This document shows positions 1-12,379 of a stretch of 64,000 nt of DNA, piece by piece. The stretch spans positions 141,815,301 to 141,879,300 of the forward strand of contig JAIOJX010000025.1 in assembly GCA_022376925.1 (NCBI GenBank), given 5' to 3'. The translations under genes were made by a program, and so were the position numbers. Below the pieces are notes generated by a model. The model ran no database searches and had not been told where the DNA came from. It saw nothing but the letters and a program-made list of their open reading frames with translations. Position 1 is the first letter of the stretch. The number at the start of each line of letters is the position of its first letter. The stretch comes from Tragulus kanchil. Lineage: Eukaryota; Chordata; Mammalia; Artiodactyla; Tragulidae.

Positions 1-220
1 GCCACTATGGAGAACTGTGTGAGGTTCCTTAAAAAACTAAACAAAGACATATCATATAACCCTACAATTCCACTCCTGGGTGTATATCCAGAGAAAAATA
101 TGGTCTGTAGAGATACATGTTCCCCAGTGTTCATTGCAGCACTGTTTACAGTAGCCAAGACATGGAAACCACCGAAGTGTCCATTGACAGAGGAATGGAT
201 TAAGAAGATGTGATGTGTGT

Positions 221-258
<38 letters not shown>

Positions 259-728
259 GTGCGTGCATGCGCATGTATAATGGAATACTACTCGGCAATT
301 AAAAAAGAATGAAATAAGGCCATTTGCAGCAGTATGGATGAACCTAGAGACTATCTTACTGAGTGAAGTAAGTCAGGCAAAGAAGGAGAAATATCATATG
401 ATATCCCTTTTATATGGATTCTAAAAAGAAATGATACAAATGAACTTATTTGCAAAATAGAGATTCACAAACTTATGGTTGCAGAGAATGAGGGAATGGT
501 TGGGGACTTTGGGAAAGTCAAGTACACACTGCCATGTTTGAAGTGGATAACCAACGAAAATCTAGTGTTTAGCACATAGAACTCTGCTCATTGTTATGTA
601 CTAACCTGGATGGTAGTGGAGTTTGGGGGAAAATGGATATGTGTGTATGAATGGCCAAGCCCCTTCCATTGTTCACCTGAAACTTTAACAAAATTGTTAA
701 TTGACTATACCCCAATAAAATATTTTTC
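1..728 (+). mobile_element. L1 LINE 3' end (ORF2 C-terminus and 3' UTR)
   Basis: Truncated L1 retrotransposon entering from the left edge. Frame 7-213 carries the typical L1 ORF2 C-terminal region (residues such as NPTIPLLGVYP, FIAALFTVAKTWKPPKCP and EEWIKKM), which ends at a stop where a GT microsatellite has grown. The remaining 3' part continues at 280-720 (AATGGAATACTACTCGGC, then AGCAGTATGGATGAACC) and ends in an AATAAA-containing tail near 714-728. The order of motifs matches ruminant L1 3' ends. It is a dead relic; nothing suggests a functional protein. Confidence 0.9.
212..275. repeat. (GT)n microsatellite inside L1
   Basis: Dinucleotide GT/TG run with a few GC and AT interruptions. 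It lies exactly where the L1 consensus has a short GT/TA-rich stretch between the 'aagatgt' and 'aatggaatac' motifs, so it probably grew from the L1 sequence itself. Confidence 0.9.
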
Positions 729-1502
729 AGTATGAATAAAAGTTGTACTGACTTTAGCTGGAAATTAAAATGTTAAAATGTTAACACTTTGCACTTGTGC
801 ATGAAGTTGTCTTAGGTATTTTTTGGCAGTCTATATACCCTCTGATCGTCTGATTCATCATATAGACATAGATTCATCTGACCTCTGATCCATCACATAA
901 ATACAGCTTCTGTATCACAAACCACAGAGAAAGTTGATACTCCTGAATATTGCAATCAACACACATAATTTAACTCATCCTAAACTCTGGTCAGATTCAT
1001 TAATCCCATATGCTCTCTGGTGGGTTTATGTCTATCCCATCTGGCTAGAAGCTATCAGAATCTCTTTTTAAAACACTCTTTTAACTGTTTTAAGTTTTTA
1101 CTTTATTACAGGCTTTTCTATTTTTAATCACTACATATGTTTTCAATATTCCATTTTTCTGCACCATTGTATTACATTTATATTTCATTATGATTCCCAT
1201 CTGTCTGTCATATCTTCAAGTCACATCTATGTCTTCTATAATAGATTTCTTCTGCCTTTTACTATAGTGGCAATGAATGGCTTTCGTACATAAAAATTTT
1301 GTCATTTATTACAACAAATTCTGATTTCTCATACTTGTTTTTCTAGATGTTATTCCTCTATCAATGTTCTGGAATATGTCTTAATATTACAACTGTTCAG
1401 ATAATCATTTAAAATGTAATAAGATGTCTGTCTTCCTATAAAATACCATTTCAACAGTCAGAATATTTTAAAAGTTTTTCTTTCCTTCCAAATTACAAAG
1501 TT
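729..1502. other. No recognised feature
   Basis: AT-rich sequence after the L1 tail. I see no SINE head, no LTR terminus and no reading frame worth calling. It could be old unclassified repeat or unique intergenic DNA. Confidence 0.5.
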
Positions 1503-3617
1503 GGAAAAATTTTTCTGAAATAGATCTGTAATAGAAAATGCATGTTAGAAAAGAAAGGATCTTCAATGAAATACATTTCTTTATGAAAAAAATATTATGG
1601 TCAGATAACACAATCATTCAAAGCACCTGAAGAAATAACTGTGTTAATAGTGAGTTAAAAAATTGGCTCTACAGTAACTAAATAGAGACTGTTTTATTCC
1701 TTCTTTATAACAATTTAAACTGTGTAGAGAATTCAGTATTTTCTAATGCTATAATTGATTATTCTTTTGTGGAATTCAGTACAAAAGTAGCAGGCAAAGA
1801 TATTAAGCTGTGTGCCATTCTCTTCTTTCATTCTCTTTATTGCTATTCCTTTCAAAATTGAATTGTATCTATCACTAGTTGTTCAAAAAATATACTATCT
1901 AAATAAAGTACGTAAACTTCAGTATATTTTATTCTATTCCTTGGAGTATACCATGTCACCCTCAGAGACTTTATTATATTGTCATTGAAAACCTTTGCAA
2001 TGCTGGTAAAAATCTGTGATCCTTCCAAACCAAGGTTATTTTTCCCTGCAGTTAAGCTAAGTAGCTCAGTCGTGTCCAACTCTTAAAAAGCCTATGGACT
2101 GCAGCATGCCAGGCTTTCTTGCCCTTCACCGTTTCCTGGAGTTTGCTCAAACTCATGTCCGTTGACTTAGTGATGCCATCCAACCATCATGGCCTCTGTT
2201 GTCCCCTTCTCCTTCTGCCGTCTATTTTTCCCTACATCAGGGTCTTTTCCAATGAGTCATCTCTTAGCATCAGGTGGCCAAAGTATTGGAGCTTTAGCTT
2301 CAGCATCAGACCTTCTAGTGAATATTCGGAGTTGATTTCCTTTAGGACTGAGTGATTTGATCTCCTTGTGGTCCAAGGAACTGTCAAGAGTCATTTCTAA
2401 CACTACAGTTGAAAAGCATCAATTCTTTGGTGCTCAGTATTTTTTATGGCCCAGCACTCACATCTACACATGACTATGGGAAAATCATCGCTTTGACTAT
2501 ACAGACCTTTGCTGGGAAATTGATGTCTGCTAGCTGTCCAGTTGTCATTGTGCTCAGTATCCCTTTCTTATAAATAATTTTGAAATACAAAGGAAAAATT
2601 TTTCTGAAATAGATCTGTAATAGAAAATGCATGTTAGAAAAGAAAGGATCTTCAATGAAATACATTTCTTTATGAAAAAAATATTATGGTCAGATAACAC
2701 AATCATTCAAAGCACCTGAAGAAATAACTGTGTTAATAGTGAGTTAAAAAATTGGCTCTACAGTAACTAAATAGAGACTGTTTTATTCCTTCTTTATAAC
2801 AATTTAAACTGTGTAGAGAATTCAGTATTTTCTAATGCTATAATTGATTATTCTTTTGTGGAATTCAGTACAAAAGTAGCAGGCAAAGATATTAAGCTGT
2901 GTGCCATTCTCTTCTTTCATTCTCTTTATTGCTATTCCTTTCAAAATTGAATTGTATCTATCACTAGTTGTTCAAAAAATATACTATCTAAATAAAGTAC
3001 GTAAACTTCAGTATATTTTATTCTATTCCTTGGAGTATACCATGTCACCCTCAGAGACTTTATTATATTGTCATTGAAAACCTTTGCAATGCTGGTAAAA
3101 ATCTGTGATCCTTCCAAACCAAGGTTATTTTTCCCTGCAGTTAAGCTAAGTAGCTCAGTCGTGTCCAACTCTTAAAAAGCCTATGGACTGCAGCATGCCA
3201 GGCTTTCTTGCCCTTCACCGTTTCCTGGAGTTTGCTCAAACTCATGTCCGTTGACTTAGTGATGCCATCCAACCATCATGGCCTCTGTTGTCCCCTTCTC
3301 CTTCTGCCGTCTATTTTTCCCTACATCAGGGTCTTTTCCAATGAGTCATCTCTTAGCATCAGGTGGCCAAAGTATTGGAGCTTTAGCTTCAGCATCAGAC
3401 CTTCTAGTGAATATTCGGAGTTGATTTCCTTTAGGACTGAGTGATTTGATCTCCTTGTGGTCCAAGGAACTGTCAAGAGTCATTTCTAACACTACAGTTG
3501 AAAAGCATCAATTCTTTGGTGCTCAGTATTTTTTATGGCCCAGCACTCACATCTACACATGACTATGGGAAAATCATCGCTTTGACTATACAGACCTTTG
3601 CTGGGAAATTGATGTCT
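1503..3617 (+). repeat. Duplication 1, direct, ~1.03 kb
   Basis: 1503-2528 recurs at 2592-3617 (offset 1089) with no difference that I noticed. The 63-bp filler at 2529-2591 resembles a damaged continuation of the right flank. The copies contain AT-rich sequence and part of a BovB LINE. Probably an assembly overlap that was not merged. Confidence 0.95.
2053..2528 (-). mobile_element. BovB (RTE) LINE 3' fragment, copy A, cut short
   Basis: On the minus strand this is the C-terminal part of the BovB reverse-transcriptase frame and the 3' end. The motif AKVCIVKAMIFP is readable at the right, and the 3' tail shared with Bov-A SINEs (gctcagtcgtgtccaactct) lies at the left. It has many substitutions and stops. 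Copy A is cut at the duplication boundary, before the upstream portion seen in copy B. Confidence 0.88.
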
Positions 3618-3725
3618 CTGCTTTTCAATATGCTGTCCAGGTTTGTCACTTCCCCCTAAGGAGCAAGTATCTTTTAATTCTGTGGCTGCAGTCACCATCC
3701 ACAGTGGGTTTTGAGCCTAAGAATA
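3142..3725 (-). mobile_element. BovB (RTE) LINE 3' fragment, most complete copy
   Basis: Minus-strand frame 3492-3698 preserves BovB-like motifs in order: TAATELKDTCSLGG, then QHIEKQRHQFPSKGLYSQSDDFP, then CECWAIKNTEHQRIDAF. The remainder reads on through LRPEDLEV-type sequence with frame damage. This is the downstream RT/C-terminal region, 5'-truncated as is usual for BovB, and not coding today. The same element appears again to the left and right only because the window is duplicated. Confidence 0.9.
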
Positions 3726-4379
3726 GATGAACAAAAATATCTTTTCATATGTAACTTTTATCAGGTATACTCTACCTTCATGCCACTTTTTAATTAATTC
3801 AAACGTATGGAAATATAGAAGGAAACAATGGTGAACACTTAATTCCATCTAACAGTTTCTCATCATACTTTATATTTATTCCATTTTCTTCTTTTACTTT
3901 AACATACTCAAATAATTTTATTATCTACTCCAAAGTACTTTAGTAGGAGAACTAAAAATCAGACATTCTCCAATATAAATTAATCATAATGATCATTTAA
4001 AAACAATAATTCTTTTGAGTATCATCTAGCTACTATTATATATTCTTATTTCTCTAGATTTTCTTGAATACCTTTCTCAGTTAACTTGTTCATATCAGTA
4101 TCTGACAAAGTGTATACACTATATTTGACTATTATGTGACTTAATCCCCTTTGAAATAGATACTGCTTCATTTTTTTATGACTTAACCTACCAGAGACAG
4201 AAGTCAGTTTTTCCTGTTGAAAGTCCCACCATATGAATTTGTCTGATTGATTTCTCATATCTTTTAAAATGTTCTTATTCCCTTGTATTTAATGTCAGTT
4301 TGATGTTAGACCTAGCACACTGGCTAGGTTTAAGTTAACTGTTTCCTTTGTCAAGAATATTTCATAGATATTGTTGTAT
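3726..4379. other. AT-rich sequence, no recognised feature
   Basis: Left of the BovB end and before the duplication junction I see only AT-rich DNA. It recurs at 4818-5471. The minus-strand frame at 4046-4258 (70 codons, starts MRNQSDKFIWWDF) resembles nothing I know and has no splice or codon context that supports it. Confidence 0.5.
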
Positions 4380-4410
4380 TCCATTCAAGGTCCTGATCTA
4401 ATTGTGAGTA

Positions 4411-4817
4411 CCCTACATCAGGGTCTTTTCCAATGAGTCATCTCTTAGCATCAGGTGGCCAAAGTATTGGAGCTTTAGCTTCAGCATCAGACCTTCTAGT
4501 GAATATTCGGAGTTGATTTCCTTTAGGACTGAGTGATTTGATCTCCTTGTGGTCCAAGGAACTGTCAAGAGTCATTTCTAACACTACAGTTGAAAAGCAT
4601 CAATTCTTTGGTGCTCAGTATTTTTTATGGCCCAGCACTCACATCTACACATGACTATGGGAAAATCATCGCTTTGACTATACAGACCTTTGCTGGGAAA
4701 TTGATGTCTCTGCTTTTCAATATGCTGTCCAGGTTTGTCACTTCCCTCTAAGGAGCAAGTATCTTTTAATTCTGTGGCTGCAGTCACCATCCACAGTGGG
4801 TTTTGAGCCTAAGAATA
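4411..4817 (-). mobile_element. BovB LINE fragment, third copy by duplication
   Basis: Same BovB segment as 3319-3725, present again because of duplication 2. It starts abruptly at the junction in the middle of the RT region. Not an independent insertion. Confidence 0.9.
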
Positions 4818-5714
4818 GATGAACAAAAATATCTTTTCATATGTAACTTTTATCAGGTATACTCTACCTTCATGCCACTTTTTAATTAATTCAAACGTAT
4901 GGAAATATAGAAGGAAACAATGGTGAACACTTAATTCCATCTAACAGTTTCTCATCATACTTTATATTTATTCCATTTTCTTCTTTTACTTTAACATACT
5001 CAAATAATTTTATTATCTACTCCAAAGTACTTTAGTAGGAGAACTAAAAATCAGACATTCTCCAATATAAATTAATCATAATGATCATTTAAAAACAATA
5101 ATTCTTTTGAGTATCATCTAGCTACTATTATATATTCTTATTTCTCTAGATTTTCTTGAATACCTTTCTCAGTTAACTTGTTCATATCAGTATCTGACAA
5201 AGTGTATACACTATATTTGACTATTATGTGACTTAATCCCCTTTGAAATAGATACTGCTTCATTTTTTTATGACTTAACCTACCAGAGACAGAAGTCAGT
5301 TTTTCCTGTTGAAAGTCCCACCATATGAATTTGTCTGATTGATTTCTCATATCTTTTAAAATGTTCTTATTCCCTTGTATTTAATGTCAGTTTGATGTTA
5401 GACCTAGCACACTGGCTAGGTTTAAGTTAACTGTTTCCTTTGTCAAGAATATTTCATAGATATTGTTGTATCTTCACACTGGAGTATGTCAAGGTCCTCT
5501 TGATGTCTAATTGTGCAACTAGTATTAATCCTAAAATAGATCAGCAGGTAAAGGACTGTTCAAATTGTCATACTCCATCACAGAGGAGGCACAACATTAA
5601 GGTAAAATATACAACTTAATTAAAATATTGGACTTCTTGAATATATACTGAGTAAATTTTGCTTAGCTTTCTTATTTTCCATCACAAGTCTATTTTTAGT
5701 GTCAGCTTACAAAA

Positions 5715-6180
5715 ATTGCATAATGTAAGAGTTACAGGTTAAGTTTTATTTGGGGCATAATGAGGACTATAGCCTGGGAGACACCACCTCAGCTAGCTCT
5801 GAGAAACTACCCCTAAGAGTTATAGGGGGATGATCAATATATGTGCTTTGGCAAAGGGTGCAATCAAGCCCCTATCTTTGCAAAAGTTTTCTGTTAGTCA
5901 CAAGGAGCTGATGTCACCATGAAGGGACTGAGTGATTTCTAGGTATGAGATGATATAAGGATTGGGTTCATAAAATCAACTCCTGACAATAACTGTCCAA
6001 AGAGTTGTTCTGCCAGTTTTCCCAGAGTACAAAGTGCCCTATTCCTAATCTCCACCATGACTCTCTTCGAAAATTGTTGAAGGTCAGCATCTGCAGCAGC
6101 ACGGGATTTAATCCTTGTAGAGATAGAAAGCAAGTACTTACGGTAAGTGACAATTTGTACTTGGCAGAAATATCCAGATA
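5715..6180 (+). mobile_element. LTR-like repeat, family uncertain
   Basis: The stretch from 'ttacaggttaagttttatttggggcat' through the 'cctgggagacaccacctcagctagctctgag' part has the look of mammalian ERV LTRs that I have seen in artiodactyl DNA, but I cannot name the family. Minus frames 5939-6133 and 5968-6153 run through it and look spurious. It is repeated at 6873-7338 by duplication 3. Confidence 0.4.
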
Positions 6181-6872
6181 ACTGAGAATAGCTGTTACAG
6201 AAATCTTTACAAATTCAGGTAATATTCACAAATTCTGAGGGAGGAATTTTAAACCAGAAGATAAAAAATATAAATTCAACAAGTAAATGCCCCAAATCTA
6301 TGATTAAAGATGAAACTGCACTTAACTGACCACATATTTCTAGTCAACCACTGACTAAAGTGTATACACTATATTTGACTATTATGTGACTTAATCCCCT
6401 TTGAAATAGATACTGCTTCATTTTTTTATGACTTAACCTACCAGAGACAGAAGTCAGTTTTTCCTGTTGAAAGTCCCACCATATGAATTTGTCTGATTGA
6501 TTTCTCATATCTTTTAAAATGTTCTTATTCCCTTGTATTTAATGTCAGTTTGATGTTAGACCTAGCACACTGGCTAGGTTTAAGTTAACTGTTTCCTTTG
6601 TCAAGAATATTTCATAGATATTGTTGTATCTTCACACTGGAGTATGTCAAGGTCCTCTTGATGTCTAATTGTGCAACTAGTATTAATCCTAAAATAGATC
6701 AGCAGGTAAAGGACTGTTCAAATTGTCATACTCCATCACAGAGGAGGCACAACATTAAGGTAAAATATACAACTTAATTAAAATATTGGACTTCTTGAAT
6801 ATATACTGAGTAAATTTTGCTTAGCTTTCTTATTTTCCATCACAAGTCTATTTTTAGTGTCAGCTTACAAAA

Positions 6873-7338
6873 ATTGCATAATGTAAGAGTTACAGGTTAA
6901 GTTTTATTTGGGGCATAATGAGGACTATAGCCTGGGAGACACCACCTCAGCTAGCTCTGAGAAACTACCCCTAAGAGTTATAGGGGGATGATCAATATAT
7001 GTGCTTTGGCAAAGGGTGCAATCAAGCCCCTATCTTTGCAAAAGTTTTCTGTTAGTCACAAGGAGCTGATGTCACCATGAAGGGACTGAGTGATTTCTAG
7101 GTATGAGATGATATAAGGATTGGGTTCATAAAATCAACTCCTGACAATAACTGTCCAAAGAGTTGTTCTGCCAGTTTTCCCAGAGTACAAAGTGCCCTAT
7201 TCCTAATCTCCACCATGACTCTCTTCGAAAATTGTTGAAGGTCAGCATCTGCAGCAGCACGGGATTTAATCCTTGTAGAGATAGAAAGCAAGTACTTACG
7301 GTAAGTGACAATTTGTACTTGGCAGAAATATCCAGATA
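6873..7338 (+). mobile_element. LTR-like repeat, copy by duplication
   Basis: Exact-looking second copy of 5715-6180, explained by duplication 3. Confidence 0.4.
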
Positions 7339-7518
7339 ACTGAGAATAGCTGTTACAGAAATCTTTACAAATTCAGGTAATATTCACAAATTCTGAGGGA
7401 GGAATTTTAAACCAGAAGATAAAAAATATAAATTCAACAAGTAAATGCCCCAAATCTATGATTAAAGATGAAACTGCACTTAACTGACCACATATTTCTA
7501 GTCAACCACTGACTAAAG

Positions 7519-8154
7519 ATTGTGCACTTAGGCATACAGTTAAGGTTATTACTATGCAACTGGGTTTATAGATGGCTACAAACTAAGAAAGTCATAACAG
7601 GTTTACAATCTAAATAGTAGTGCTCTTCAACTAGTCCTGTTCTTATCAAGCAGTTTTGCCATTGCTTATTTCTCTTATACTCAATTCAAAACTAAACTGA
7701 TTAACCCTCTTTGTTACTTGGTTGTTTCAGCTCCATTAAACTAACGTGATTAGACTAATCAAATCACCTTAATCCTAAAGCCTTGAGAAGATAAATTTAA
7801 AGGCCTTCAACTGTGAAGAGACAGTAACAAAACTCATTGGAGAGAGTCTGAATAGTCAAGTCATTTTGAATAGGCATTAGGTACTTGGGGGTCCACATGA
7901 ACAAGTGATTCTAGGATAGTCTTGCAGTTCCTTTCTGAATATAGCATATCATGCTTAAAAAGAGTGAATGTTTTAAGGTGCTCTATCTGTATATACAGAG
8001 GGAAATATTAGTAGTAACATTCATTTGCCATAGTCTTTAGACTCAAGGTCAGGACCAGTAGATGTCTTCCTCCTTCTCTCTCCTCTTTATTCTTCCTTCT
8101 CCATTTTCTGAAACAAAATAAGCAAACAAAAGCATATCACCTAGGTAGATCTCT
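7519..8154. other. No recognised feature
   Basis: Single-copy, AT-rich DNA between duplications 3 and 4. No SINE, LINE or gene signal seen. Confidence 0.5.
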
Positions 8155-8189
8155 AATGTGAAATCTATATGTATTTTGTTTTATAGCCC

Positions 8190-8380
8190 TTTGCCACACA
8201 TCTTTTAATCATTACTCGTATTCAAATTTTACAGCTGAGGAAACTGAAACTCTGGAGTTTTAGGTTAAAGAAAAAAACGATTCCCAAGGTGACCTCAAGG
8301 TGATATAGTTACAGAAGATGGAGTTGAGACTAGACTCCAATTCTGAAAACAAAGACCATATTCTTAAGCACTTGTTAAGA
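8190..8380 (-). mobile_element. MIR SINE relic
   Basis: The run 'ttttacagctgaggaaactgaaactctgg', followed by degenerate 'ggttaaag...aaggtgac...atagttac' and 'gactagactccaattctg', follows the antisense MIR core in order. It is heavily diverged, as expected for MIR. A second copy lies at 9398-9588 because of duplication 4. Confidence 0.75.
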
Positions 8381-9351
8381 GAAGTAAAAGAAATAAGATG
8401 GTCCAATCTTACTCCCCATGCTCCCCTCGAAACAAACAAACAAACACAACACAATGGTGAAGTGTTTTAGAACCAATGATGTATAGTTATTATGCCAGAA
8501 TATATCTATAAGTACTTTCTTTCATTGTAATAAATGTTAATAATGTTAATGCATACATTTTAAATCTACTCTATTTTCCAATTTTATCCTTTGTCAAATA
8601 AATTCTCTTAAGAGTCTACCTTAATAAATGTAAGATATTTGAGTAAATTTAATATAAGTCTACCATTTATATTACATTTGGAATTATATTATCTCAACCA
8701 CCGATATTTTACACTGTTTTAGTTACCCTAAAATATCACCATCTAGTCTTATTTCAGAGCATTGGGATTATTTAAAAAATAAAAACCGAACACATGCAGA
8801 CCAGAAATAGACTACTTGAAGAGGAAAAACTTAAAAAGCTATGACTAAGAAGGTGAAAACGATCTAGTGTTAACTCAAGAATGAACGCACATGGCCCCTT
8901 CTCACTTCAATTAGAAGACTAGAAGCACTTAGTCGAGGCATTCAAAAGAACAAGTGTCAGCTTCATAATTAGTTATAATCAGTCTGCTTGTGTTATCAAC
9001 ATCGCCTTGCTGCTCTTCTGTGTCTATAGTAGGAGACATCTATGATACTTTTGCACACTGACATCTCATTTGTGTAACCTTATGCCCCCTCAAAGAGAGA
9101 TGGCTGTGTTGTAGGAAAGAGATGGCTTGTGTTGAGACAGGGCACCTGTGTCAGCTTGAAAGGGTGAAGTAAATATCCTAAAACATCGTAGCCTTATGTT
9201 TAAAGTATGAATAAGGAAATTTACCTCATGATGTTCTTTGTGGCTAATGAGTATTTTATTTGCTGGTACATAGGAAGAGTTTAGTAAATATTTGTCAAAC
9301 TTGGATATTTATCAATGAAAAGGATTTAGTAGATTTGTATGTATTTATGTG
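8381..9351. other. AT-rich sequence, no recognised feature
   Basis: No repeat family or credible exon recognised. The same sequence is present at 9589-10559. Confidence 0.5.
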
Positions 9352-10797
9352 ATCTTCATATCAATGTGAAATCTATATGTATTTTGTTTTATAGCCCTTT
9401 GCCACACATCTTTTAATCATTACTCGTATTCAAATTTTACAGCTGAGGAAACTGAAACTCTGGAGTTTTAGGTTAAAGAAAAAAACGATTCCCAAGGTGA
9501 CCTCAAGGTGATATAGTTACAGAAGATGGAGTTGAGACTAGACTCCAATTCTGAAAACAAAGACCATATTCTTAAGCACTTGTTAAGAGAAGTAAAAGAA
9601 ATAAGATGGTCCAATCTTACTCCCCATGCTCCCCTCGAAACAAACAAACAAACACAACACAATGGTGAAGTGTTTTAGAACCAATGATGTATAGTTATTA
9701 TGCCAGAATATATCTATAAGTACTTTCTTTCATTGTAATAAATGTTAATAATGTTAATGCATACATTTTAAATCTACTCTATTTTCCAATTTTATCCTTT
9801 GTCAAATAAATTCTCTTAAGAGTCTACCTTAATAAATGTAAGATATTTGAGTAAATTTAATATAAGTCTACCATTTATATTACATTTGGAATTATATTAT
9901 CTCAACCACCGATATTTTACACTGTTTTAGTTACCCTAAAATATCACCATCTAGTCTTATTTCAGAGCATTGGGATTATTTAAAAAATAAAAACCGAACA
10001 CATGCAGACCAGAAATAGACTACTTGAAGAGGAAAAACTTAAAAAGCTATGACTAAGAAGGTGAAAACGATCTAGTGTTAACTCAAGAATGAACGCACAT
10101 GGCCCCTTCTCACTTCAATTAGAAGACTAGAAGCACTTAGTCGAGGCATTCAAAAGAACAAGTGTCAGCTTCATAATTAGTTATAATCAGTCTGCTTGTG
10201 TTATCAACATCGCCTTGCTGCTCTTCTGTGTCTATAGTAGGAGACATCTATGATACTTTTGCACACTGACATCTCATTTGTGTAACCTTATGCCCCCTCA
10301 AAGAGAGATGGCTGTGTTGTAGGAAAGAGATGGCTTGTGTTGAGACAGGGCACCTGTGTCAGCTTGAAAGGGTGAAGTAAATATCCTAAAACATCGTAGC
10401 CTTATGTTTAAAGTATGAATAAGGAAATTTACCTCATGATGTTCTTTGTGGCTAATGAGTATTTTATTTGCTGGTACATAGGAAGAGTTTAGTAAATATT
10501 TGTCAAACTTGGATATTTATCAATGAAAAGGATTTAGTAGATTTGTATGTATTTATGTGTTTGAATATAGAGAAAAACTTTGAGTAGTTACATTTTAGAA
10601 AGTCCTAACATAAATAATTTAGCCTTTATGTTGCAACTTCTTTTCCATCAATTTCCAATTATTATAATTTATCCTATGCATTATTTAATAATAATGCATC
10701 AGCCAATCAAGTTCCATCACCCAACAACCTGCATAGCATATCATTGAAGCCCATTTAGAAGTCCCTATCTACGATAAATTTTTGATCTGGCCTAACA

Positions 10798-11006
10798 TGT
10801 GCTTAATTACTCAGTCATGTTCAACTCTTTTTGACCTCATGAACTGTATCCTGTCAGGTTCCTCTGTCCATGGGATTCCTTGGGCATGACTATAGGAGTG
10901 GATTGCCATTCCCTTCTATAGAGGAATCTTCCCGACTCAGGGATTCAACCCAGGTCTTCTACATTGCAGGCGAATTCTTTACCATCTGAGCCACCAGGGA
11001 AACCAT
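10798..11006 (-). mobile_element. Bov-tA-type SINE
   Basis: Antisense ruminant SINE. The right end is the reverse complement of the tRNA-derived head (gagccaccagggaa), and the left end holds the 'gtgcttaattactcagtcatgttcaactct' tail region. Diverged, no intact B box. Confidence 0.88.
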
Positions 11007-11329
11007 AATGAGCAGATTTTATCCCAAGGCTGTTATTATATACCACTGAATGCCCAGAGTAGCTACCTTTGTGGATTCCTGAAAATGATTTTTTCATTCT
11101 CCTTTGTTATATTCATCACCTCATAAGATTTTCATATTCTGCTTTTCTCTTTTGTGAATTGGTTACTTCTATCTGTGGAAGACTGAGAGCCATATAAATG
11201 ATGTGGTGGTTAAGATCCATGGAGTAAATACAGTGCAAGTAGAGCCAAAGGACATGAAGAATATGCTTGAAGTTTTGTTTGCTTTTTTTTTTTTTTACAC
11301 ATCTGTAGTAGACAACATTCTAAGAAAGT

Positions 11330-11915
11330 TGTCGGAGATTTCTGTTCCCTGATCCATCTTTCTTATATAATTTCTTCTCCATTGTGGATGAAATCTGTGA
11401 AAATGATGAGATAGATTCCTTGATTAAGTTACCTTAAGTAGAGCTCCCAAGACTGTGTTAAATTATATAAGATTTCATTTTGTCAGACTTCAGGGAGATC
11501 AGAAGGAGACGTAGACTCTCACCATCTGTGATGAGAGTAAATAGTCTTGGTATTTGCTTACAGGATGCCAACAGGAGCTAATTGACAAGAACTGCAAGCC
11601 TCTTTTATTGTAGGTGCTGAAAGTGGTCCCTGGCCAAGAGCTGGGAAGAAAAGAAAAGTCTCAGTAACAGAGGTTCAAGGATCTGCATTCATCTAACAAC
11701 CTTGGTTAGCCTGGCAGTCAGTGCTGGGTCCTAGATGAGAATATAGATTGGTCACCATCTTGGCCTTGTGAAACCTAATATGAATCAAAGTCCTAAAAGT
11801 CTAGCTAAGTCATGCCAGAACCTTGATCCAGGAAAACTGTGAGATAAAATAAATGTCTGTGGTTTTATTTGCATTACTAAGTTTGTGTTACCTTGGTATG
11901 GAGCAGTCAAGAACA
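11330..11915 (+). mobile_element. ERVL-MaLR-type LTR (MLT1-like)
   Basis: The order of motifs follows MaLR LTRs: 'ctgtgaaaatgatgagatag', 'attaagttacctt', a middle part with 'gtgctgaaagtggtccctgg' and 'catcttggccttgtgaaacc', and the 3' part 'aactgtgagataaaataaatg' with 'actaagtttgtgttacc'. The AATAAA lies near 11847. An old non-coding relic; no internal retroviral genes seen next to it. Confidence 0.65.
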
Positions 11916-11962
11916 AACTGACTTTGATCACATGACAGGCAGTTTTTATCAGGTTTTTCCAA

Positions 11963-12275
11963 TAAAGTTACTCTTTTATTTTTTAATTTTTTTTGGGGAG
12001 GGTGGGCCACTTCTATTAGTCTTTCATTTATCTATTTTCATCCATCTTTGTTCTTTGGCCCGTGTGGGCCTCCCATCACGGTGGCCCCTGTTGTCACAGA
12101 GCACTGGCTCTGGGCGCATGCGCTCCAGAGCTCCGGCTCGGTAATTGGACACATTGGTCCAGCCACTCCGTGGCACATGGGATCTTCCCAGGACAGGGAT
12201 CAACTGGCACCCCTTGCACTGCAAGGCGGTGTCCCCACCCACTGGACCACCAGGGAAGCACTAAAGTTACTCTTT
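11963..12275 (-). mobile_element. CHR-like tRNA-Glu SINE with 14-bp target-site duplication
   Basis: Antisense SINE; on the minus strand it begins with the 'gcttccctggtggtccagtgg' tRNA-Glu-like head and ends in an A-rich tail (T-run near 11978-11995 on the plus strand). It is flanked by perfect repeats TAAAGTTACTCTTT at 11963-11976 and 12262-12275. The body (ggccaaagaacaaagatgga, then gaccaatagaagtgg-like tail) recurs in eight other insertions here. Confidence 0.92.
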
Positions 12276-12379
12276 GAATCTCACTTTGCATATTGTTCTC
12301 TATGGAAGAAAGTCACTTTGTAGAATACACATTTAAGAAGTGAGTACTTATGCTCCCCATTACTTGAAGATTTTTTTCA

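Larger units (their letters stand above)
3319..5471 (+). repeat. Duplication 2, direct, ~1.06 kb
   Basis: 3319-4379 recurs at 4411-5471 (offset 1092). I noticed one substitution (C at 3656 versus T at 4748, changing G to E in the shadow frame). The 31-bp filler at 4380-4410 reads like an error-rich version of the sequence following 5471 (both share caaggtcct ... ctaattgtg ... agta), which points to an assembly join. Confidence 0.95.
5199..7518 (+). repeat. Duplication 3, direct tandem, ~1.16 kb
   Basis: 5199-6360 recurs at 6357-7518 (offset 1158). The two copies abut through a shared AAAG, with no filler. The left part repeats the right end of duplication 2, so 5199-5471 exists in three copies in all. 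Confidence 0.95.
8155..10559 (+). repeat. Duplication 4, direct, ~1.20 kb
   Basis: 8155-9351 recurs at 9363-10559 (offset 1208, the longest in the window), with an 11-bp filler at 9352-9362. I noticed no difference between the copies. Contents: a MIR relic followed by AT-rich unique sequence. Confidence 0.95.

Noticed and set aside
2474..2665. 63-codon minus frame as a distinct protein
   Set aside because: Half is a BovB reverse-transcriptase remnant and half is junction filler.
1852..3168. Identical 75-codon minus frames looking like a small gene family
   Set aside because: Created by duplication 1; no homology recognised and the sequence is AT-rich intergenic DNA next to BovB.
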